From Asaia bogorensis (lineage in GTDB: Bacteria; Pseudomonadota; Alphaproteobacteria; Acetobacterales; Acetobacteraceae): DNA of 10,839 nt. The position numbers and the translations under genes were made by a program. Location: assembly GCA_945873675.1 (NCBI GenBank), contig CAMCEP010000071.1, forward strand, positions 1 to 10,839, in the 5' to 3' direction. The stretch's first letter is position 1. Each line of letters begins with the position of its first letter. Of the stretch, positions 1 through 5,055 are shown one piece after another. The notes beneath the pieces were generated by a model. The model was given only the letters and a program-made list of their open reading frames with translations, had not been told where the DNA came from and searched no databases.

Positions 1-639
1 ATGCGCGGTGACGAATATACCCAATTCGCCGATTTCGCCGCTGATCCGGAAAACAATCCGCTCGATACTCCCTCCGGCAAGGTGGAATTGTTCAGCGAAA
101 CCATCGCAAGCTTTGCTTATGATGACGCGCCGGGCCATCCGGTCTGGATTGCGCCGCGCGAATGGCTGGGAGCTGAGGAAGCCAAGCGCCACAAGCTGCA
201 TCTTTTGTCCTTCCAACCCGCCACGCGCCTGCATGGCCAATTGGATACGGGGCGCATCTCGGCAGCCAACAAAATCGCGGGGCGAGAGCCCATCATGCTC
301 AATCCGGAAGACGCTGCCGCGCGCGGCTTGAAGGATGGCGATATTCTGCGCGTCTTCAATGATCGCGGTGCTTGCCTTGGTGGTTTGCGGCTTGATCCCG
401 GGCTGATGCGCGGCGTTGCCATGATGGCAACCGGCGCCTGGTATGATCCGCTTGAACCTGGCGTGCCGGGCAGCATGTGCGTGCATGGCAATCCGAATGT
501 GCTGACGGCGGATGTGGGGACCTCAAAACTCGGCCAAGGCCCATCAGCACAATCCTGCCTGATCGAGGTTGAGAAATGGACCGCTGCCTTGCCACCCGTC
601 CGCGTGCATCTGCCGCCGGTGATCGAGGAAACGCCGTGA
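1..639 (+). CDS. Molybdopterin-dependent oxidoreductase of the DMSO/TMAO/biotin sulfoxide reductase type, C-terminal part
   Basis: This is the last 212 residues of a bis-MGD molybdoenzyme; full-length relatives are roughly 750-800 residues, so the gene begins before the window and the ATG at base 1 is probably an internal Met. The tail shows the usual C-terminal signatures of the family: LDTPSGKVELFSETIASF (residues 21-38), GHPVW, FQPATRLHGQLDTG, GREPIMLNPEDAAARG, RVFNDRGACLGG, TGAWYDP, VHGNPNVLTADVGTSKLGQG and a closing LIEVEKW. In known relatives this domain helps hold the second pterin cofactor. Family members reduce S- or N-oxides such as DMSO, TMAO, biotin sulfoxide or methionine sulfoxide; the substrate cannot be told from the tail, and the catalytic Ser and any leader peptide lie outside the window. 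Its stop codon overlaps the GTG start of the next gene, so the two are probably one transcript. Confidence 0.93.
   Translation: MRGDEYTQFADFAADPENNPLDTPSGKVELFSETIASFAYDDAPGHPVWIAPREWLGAEEAKRHKLHLLSFQPATRLHGQLDTGRISAANKIAGREPIMLNPEDAAARGLKDGDILRVFNDRGACLGGLRLDPGLMRGVAMMATGAWYDPLEPGVPGSMCVHGNPNVLTADVGTSKLGQGPSAQSCLIEVEKWTAALPPVRVHLPPVIEETP
625..630 (+). promoter_or_regulatory. Ribosome binding site deciding the GTG start at 636
   Basis: GAGGAA lies five bases before the GTG at 636, inside the last codons of the upstream molybdoenzyme gene. It is a better match to the anti-Shine-Dalgarno sequence than the GAGG before the alternative ATG at 576. The GTG overlaps the upstream TGA as GTGA, a typical arrangement for translational coupling. 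Confidence 0.6.
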
Positions 640-2102
640 TCAACCGCCGCGCCCTGCTGGCGGGCGCGGCGGCGCTGCCTGCAATGCCAGCGCTGGGGCA
701 AACAGGCCTGACACTACGCCTGGATGATGTGCCGGCTTCAGGGCTCAAGCGCGATTTGCTGATCCAATGGGGCGATCGCGTCGCCTATGACGCGCCGACC
801 TTCGCCCCGCTTGCGCCCAATCTTGCCGCGGCCGAGGCGCAATTCGGCTGGGATACGCGCGTGGTAGCGGCGCTGGCCTCTCCGCGTGTTGAAGATGGCA
901 TTCCGCGCGCCGTGCTGGCGGTGGGGCATCCAACGCTGGACCCCGCCATGGCCTTCGCTGATGGGCGGGATCGGCCCGAGGTTGCGGGGGCCATGCAGGG
1001 GGCCAGCCTGATCAACATCCAGCGCCGTGGCGGCGTTTGGATGGCGATCGAAGGCGGCTATCAAATGCGCCGCCTGCATGCGCGCACGCTCTGCCGCTTG
1101 GGCGGTGCGGGCGGCTCCGCGCGAGGCGTCTTTGGCGTAACCGGCGGCTCCGCCACGCCATGGGGCAGCCTGCTGCTGAGCGAAGGCGAAGGTGCTGCCT
1201 GGGCGCGGCGCCAGCCGGGCGCGGAAGCATCGCAGGCCGGCCATGTGGTGGAACTCGATCCGTTTGAACCGCAATCCGTGCCTGTGAAGCGCAGTGCGCT
1301 CGGCCGGCTTGGGGCGCGCGATGTCGCGGCAGCGCTGGCGACCGATGGCCGCGCGGTAGTGTTCCTGGCGGATGGGCGGGAAGGTGGTTTGTTGTGGCGC
1401 TTTGTCTCCGATGGGCAAGCGCAGGAACCCAATGCCTTGGACCAAGGCACGCTTTACGCCGCACGGTTTGAAGCGGGCGCGTTGCGTTGGATTGCACTGC
1501 CCGCCAATGCGGAACCCTATGGCGCGGCGGTGGCGCGCGGTGCCAATAGCCTCGGCCGCCCCATGGCGCTGGCGCTGGACCCGAATGGCGCGCGGCTTTG
1601 GCTGGCGCTGCGGGAGATCCCGCGAAATCCAGCGGGGGCGGTGGTGGAAATCCTGTTGGCCGCGCGCGATCCCGCCGGCGATACCGCCATTGTGGAAAAC
1701 CTGATGGAAGGCCGCCTACCGCCACGCCTGCGCCAAGGGCGAGAACCCGCGTTGGTCCCCGCCTGGCCAGCTTCACCCAGCAGTCTTGCCCATGATGGGG
1801 CAGGGAATTTGTTGGTCGGCACAGCGCAGCCGCTGCGTGATAGCGCCTTACCCGATGCGCTTTACATCCTGCCACTGGAAGGCCCTGCGCGCGGTGAGCC
1901 ACGCCTTGCCTATGCCGTGCCGATGGGGGCGGCGCTCGGTGGCGTGGCGGCGGTGCCGGGGGCTGCGACCTGGATCGCCGGCGTGGCGCATCCAGGTGCC
2001 GGGATGGGCGCGCAATTCGCAATACCGCGCAGTCGCTGGCCGCATTTCCGAGACGGCGAACCGCCGCGCGGTGGGGTGGTGGCATTGAGCCGCGGCGGCT
2101 AA
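636..2102 (+). CDS. PhoX-like (DUF839 family) exported protein with degenerate active site
   Basis: The 488-residue product is clearly related to the full PhoX that follows it. Shared scaffold blocks include LIQWGD, AEAQFGW, TPWG (174-177), VVELDPFEP, VPVKRSALGR, WRFVSDG, AHPG (452-454 region) and SRWPHF near the end. The N-terminus INRRALLAGAAALPAMPALG is a short signal peptide with a twin Arg at 4-5 and likely cleavage before Gln22, so export by Tat (or Sec) is expected. Residues that are acidic, His or Cys in the neighbouring PhoX are mostly gone: NHEY became GHPT, the NNCAGG Cys is Thr169, TAEEN became LSEGE, HEGCHH became ARDVAA (227-232), GDDER became ADGRE, CPDNCAFD became SPSSLAHD. 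Phosphatase activity is therefore doubtful. The frame is intact, so it looks like a maintained non-catalytic or differently functioning paralog rather than a pseudogene. GTG 636 is preferred over ATG 576 because of its RBS and the compact leader. Confidence 0.82.
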   Translation: MINRRALLAGAAALPAMPALGQTGLTLRLDDVPASGLKRDLLIQWGDRVAYDAPTFAPLAPNLAAAEAQFGWDTRVVAALASPRVEDGIPRAVLAVGHPTLDPAMAFADGRDRPEVAGAMQGASLINIQRRGGVWMAIEGGYQMRRLHARTLCRLGGAGGSARGVFGVTGGSATPWGSLLLSEGEGAAWARRQPGAEASQAGHVVELDPFEPQSVPVKRSALGRLGARDVAAALATDGRAVVFLADGREGGLLWRFVSDGQAQEPNALDQGTLYAARFEAGALRWIALPANAEPYGAAVARGANSLGRPMALALDPNGARLWLALREIPRNPAGAVVEILLAARDPAGDTAIVENLMEGRLPPRLRQGREPALVPAWPASPSSLAHDGAGNLLVGTAQPLRDSALPDALYILPLEGPARGEPRLAYAVPMGAALGGVAAVPGAATWIAGVAHPGAGMGAQFAIPRSRWPHFRDGEPPRGGVVALSRGG

Positions 2103-2203
2103 GGGATGGTTTCGCCAAAGCTTCACAATTCGTCGCTTTATGCTGCGGCGCTGTCTTCCTATGTCCAGCCCCAGCACAAGCCCTGCCGTAACGGGAGAGA
2201 GAA

Positions 2204-4174
2204 ATGGCGCCGCCTGACAACCATGCCGATGATTTCGAAGCCTTCGACGCGATTGAGAATATCGGCAGCAATCCCGAACCCAAAACCCCAATCGCCGCAA
2301 TCATTGAAGCGCGCTATGGTCGGCGCGGCCTGCTGAGCTCCGCCGCCGCACTGGCGACATTATCCGCGGCACTTCCCGGTGACGCGAAAGCGCAAACCGC
2401 GGTGCCTGTTTCCGGTGGCCCTTCCAGCCTGACCTTCAGCGAACCGCCCCGCGCCCTGGCGCAGCGTGATTCCGTGGCGGATGGTTATGACGTGCAATCC
2501 ATCATCCGTTGGGGTGATCCCATATTGCCGGGCGCGCCCGCCTTCGAAGCCGGCAAAACCACCCCCGCCGCGCAGGCTTTGCAATTCGGCTACAATAACG
2601 ACTACCTCGATTTCTTCCCGTTGCCGCAAGGCAGCAAGGGCAGCGATCACGGGCTTTTGGTAGTGAACCACGAATACACCAATCCTGGGCTGATGTGGGG
2701 CGGGCTTGGCAGCGGCAGCGCTTCCCGCCAGCGCGTGAGCGCCGAACAGGCACAGGCTGAGGTCATGGCCCATGGGCTTTCGGTGGTGGAAATCCGCAAG
2801 GAAAATGGCCGCTGGGGTTATGCGAAGGAAGGCCGCTTCAATCGCCGCATCACCGCCGCGACGCCGATGCAAATTTCCGGCCCCGCCGCCGGGCATGATC
2901 TGCTGAAGACCAAGGCCGATCCCACCGGGCGGCAAGTGCTCGGCACGCTTAATAATTGCGCCGGCGGGAATACGCCCTGGGGTACAGTGACGACGGCTGA
3001 GGAAAATTTCAACCTCTATTTCGGCGGCGATATCGCGAAGACCCCGCATGCCGAAAGCTTCCGCCGCTATGGCATCCGCAACCAGGCTTCCTATTCCTGG
3101 CCCAATCACATTGATCGTTTCAATGTGGAAAAGGAACCGAATGAGGCCTTCCGCTTCGGCTGGATTGTCGAATTCGATCCCTATGATCCGAATGCGGTGC
3201 CGGTGAAGCGCACGGCCCTTGGCCGCTTCAAGCATGAAGGCTGCCATCACGCGATCAATGCCGATGGGCGCGTCGTGATCTATATGGGCGATGATGAGCG
3301 GTTCGATTTCGTCTATCGCTTTGTCACCGCACGCCCCTGGAATCCCAATGATCGCGCCGCCAATCGCGATTTGTTGGATGAGGGTGTGCTCTCGGTCGCC
3401 AAATTCCATGATGATGGCAAGGTGGAATGGCTTGATCTGGTGCAGGGCCAGGGGCCGCTGACACCGGCCAATGGCTTTCACAGCCAAGCCGATGTGCTGA
3501 TCCATACCCGCCAGGCCGCGAGCCTTCTGGGCGCCACGCCCATGGACCGGCCAGAGGATGTGGAGCCAAACCCCGCCACTGGCCGCGTTTATGTACTGCT
3601 GACGAATAACAGCAATCGCCGCGCGGAACAGGTGAATGCCGTCAATCCACGCGCGAATAACCAGCATGGCCATGTGGTGGAAATAATCCCCCCCGGCGCC
3701 GGCACGCCACAGGTTGATCACGCCGCGCGTGAAATGCGCTGGGGGCTTTTCCTGATGGCGGGCGCACCAGGGATTGATACCGGCACGCGTTATCATCGCG
3801 CGACATCGGATCGCGGCTGGCTTTCCTGCCCGGATAATTGCGCCTTCGACAATAAGGGCCGCATCTGGATTGCAACCGATGGCGCGCCCAATGCCGCGGG
3901 TGTGGCGGATGCGCTTTATGGCGCGGATACTTCAGGCCATGGCCGTGCGCTAACGCGGCTTTTCTATCAGGCACCCACTGGGGCGGAAGTTTGCGGCCCC
4001 TGCTTCACGCCGGACAACAAGACGATCTTCTTGGCGATCCAGCATCCGGGTGAAGATTCGGGTTCCACCTTTGAACGGCCTTCGACCCGCTGGCCGGATT
4101 TCGCAGAAGGTGTGCCGCCGCGTCCTGCCGTGATTGCCATTGTGAAGAAGGATGGCGGGGAGATTGGGGGTTAA
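2204..4174 (+). CDS. phoX: PhoX family alkaline phosphatase, Tat-exported
   Basis: This 656-residue protein is a full-length PhoX (DUF839) phosphatase. In studied members this is a periplasmic, calcium- and iron-dependent enzyme that releases phosphate from organic phosphomonoesters, usually under phosphate limitation. The N-terminus has a long hydrophilic stretch, then YGRRGLLSSAAALATLSAALPG with twin Arg at 40-41 and a likely cleavage after AKA (62-64); such extended Tat leaders are common in the family. The metal-site motifs are all present: NHEYT (155-159), NNCAGGNTPWG (250-260), TAEEN (264-268), KHEGCHH (343-349), GDDER (362-366), RPEDVE (449-454), CPDNCAFDN (542-550), GAEVCGPC (593-600) and QHPGED (613-618). 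A good Shine-Dalgarno, GGGAG at 2193-2197, supports the ATG. The 101-base gap upstream shows no convincing promoter or Pho box, so co-transcription with the two genes before it is possible. Substrate range cannot be read from sequence. Confidence 0.93.
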   Translation: MAPPDNHADDFEAFDAIENIGSNPEPKTPIAAIIEARYGRRGLLSSAAALATLSAALPGDAKAQTAVPVSGGPSSLTFSEPPRALAQRDSVADGYDVQSIIRWGDPILPGAPAFEAGKTTPAAQALQFGYNNDYLDFFPLPQGSKGSDHGLLVVNHEYTNPGLMWGGLGSGSASRQRVSAEQAQAEVMAHGLSVVEIRKENGRWGYAKEGRFNRRITAATPMQISGPAAGHDLLKTKADPTGRQVLGTLNNCAGGNTPWGTVTTAEENFNLYFGGDIAKTPHAESFRRYGIRNQASYSWPNHIDRFNVEKEPNEAFRFGWIVEFDPYDPNAVPVKRTALGRFKHEGCHHAINADGRVVIYMGDDERFDFVYRFVTARPWNPNDRAANRDLLDEGVLSVAKFHDDGKVEWLDLVQGQGPLTPANGFHSQADVLIHTRQAASLLGATPMDRPEDVEPNPATGRVYVLLTNNSNRRAEQVNAVNPRANNQHGHVVEIIPPGAGTPQVDHAAREMRWGLFLMAGAPGIDTGTRYHRATSDRGWLSCPDNCAFDNKGRIWIATDGAPNAAGVADALYGADTSGHGRALTRLFYQAPTGAEVCGPCFTPDNKTIFLAIQHPGEDSGSTFERPSTRWPDFAEGVPPRPAVIAIVKKDGGEIGG

Positions 4175-4215
4175 GCCCTGAACCGCGAAAAGAAGTAACG
4201 CCAAAAAACCAAGGG

Positions 4216-5010
4216 CTAATTCGCATCTGGCAGGTGGATTTCGCCCTTGGCGTAAAGCACGGCATCGCCTGCCATCCGCACGCGATCGCCGCGCCATTCG
4301 CACCAAAGCGTGCCGCCGCGCAGGCTCGCCTGCCGGCACACCAGGGTTTTGCGCTGAAGCCGCGCGGCCCAGAAGGGCACAAGCTGCACATGCGCCGTGC
4401 CCGTCACCGGGTCTTCCGGCACGCCAACCTTGACGGCGAAAAAGCGTGAGGTGATGTCCACCCCCTCCCCGCCCGCTGCCGTGACAATGACGCGCTCGCC
4501 CCCCGGAAGTGCAGCCAAGGCGGCATGATCGGGCGTGAGAGCCGCGACCTGCTCGGCACTTTCCATGACGCAAATCCAATCGCGCGCGCGATGCACTTCG
4601 CGCGGTGTAGCACCAAGCGCTGCGGCAAGCCCTGCGGGTGGTGTTGCCAGTTCTGAAAGCCGCGCCGGAAAATCAAGGATAAAGCGCGGCCCATCCACTT
4701 CCACCACCAAGGGGCCGGAGAGTGTGTGAAAGGTGAAGGGTGGCGCCTGGTTCAATTCGCGCGCCAGCACAAAGGCGGTCGCAAGCGTTGCATGGCCGCA
4801 CATCTCAACCTCGGCCTTCGGCGTGAACCAACGCAGTCGCCAGCCGGCACTGTCGCGCATCACAAAGGCGGTTTCGGAAAGATTATGCTCGGCCGCCATG
4901 GCCTGCATGACGTGATCAGGCAGCGCCGCTTCAAGCGGCACCACCGCGGCAGGATTGCCCGCGAAGGGACGGGTGGTGAAGGCGTCAACCAGAAATAGGG
5001 AAAGCTTCAT
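4216..5010 (-). CDS. PhzF family isomerase/epimerase-like protein
   Basis: The 264-residue product matches the PhzF fold family (phenazine biosynthesis-like, related to diaminopimelate epimerase) in length and motifs. Visible features are VDAFTTRPFAGNPAAVV at the start, NLSETAF with Glu46 at the position of the general acid/base Glu45 of PhzF, MCGHATLA (70-77) and PEDPVTGTA (198-206), the second conserved loop of the active site. PhzF itself isomerises a dihydroxyanthranilate intermediate in phenazine synthesis, but most family members have unknown substrates and no other phenazine gene is present, so a phenazine role should not be assumed. The ATG at 5010 is chosen because family members begin a few residues before VDAFT; a TTG four codons upstream is also open. 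No clear Shine-Dalgarno precedes it. It follows the DUF1217 gene by 45 bases in the same direction, and converges on phoX. Confidence 0.9.
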   Translation of the reverse strand: MKLSLFLVDAFTTRPFAGNPAAVVPLEAALPDHVMQAMAAEHNLSETAFVMRDSAGWRLRWFTPKAEVEMCGHATLATAFVLARELNQAPPFTFHTLSGPLVVEVDGPRFILDFPARLSELATPPAGLAAALGATPREVHRARDWICVMESAEQVAALTPDHAALAALPGGERVIVTAAGGEGVDITSRFFAVKVGVPEDPVTGTAHVQLVPFWAARLQRKTLVCRQASLRGGTLWCEWRGDRVRMAGDAVLYAKGEIHLPDAN

Positions 5011-5055
5011 GATGCCGCGCAATAGAATGGCCGCGGCGTCAGCGCAAACCGCAGA

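Noticed and set aside
576..635. An upstream ATG extending the first PhoX-like protein by 20 residues
   Set aside because: It would overlap the molybdoenzyme gene by 64 bases and push the twin Arg to residues 24-25. A GAGG does precede it, so it remains possible, but the GTG at 636 has a better ribosome site and a compact leader.
2151..2167. Pho box-like half sites CTGTC and ATGTC before phoX
   Set aside because: The half sites start 10 bases apart rather than the 11 of a standard Pho box, the second lacks the initial C, and the remaining positions do not match. No sigma-70-like promoter is placed beside it.
1012..2304. A 430-codon open frame on the minus strand opposite the degenerate PhoX gene
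   Set aside because: The translation is very rich in Pro, Arg, His and Ala with no domain pattern, and it spans the gap and both plus-strand genes. It is a shadow of high GC at third positions.
2360..3796. A 478-codon open frame on the minus strand opposite phoX
   Set aside because: It is antisense to a protein with nine recognisable motifs. Its translation shows no family pattern and is rich in Ile, His and Arg, as expected from the reverse complement of GC-rich codons. It has no credible ribosome site.
4174..4217. AGCCCT/AGGGCT inverted repeat with an A6 run between the convergent phoX and PhzF-family genes
   Set aside because: Six base pairs with a 32-base loop is too weak for an intrinsic terminator, and the A6 run lies inside the loop rather than after the stem.
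4216..5022. Phenazine biosynthesis locus
   Set aside because: Only one PhzF-family gene is present, with no other phz genes. The family is widespread and mostly of unknown substrate.
5011..5022. TTG start four codons upstream of the PhzF-family ATG
   Set aside because: Family members begin with a short strand leading directly to VDAFT, which the ATG at 5010 gives, and the TTG has no ribosome site.
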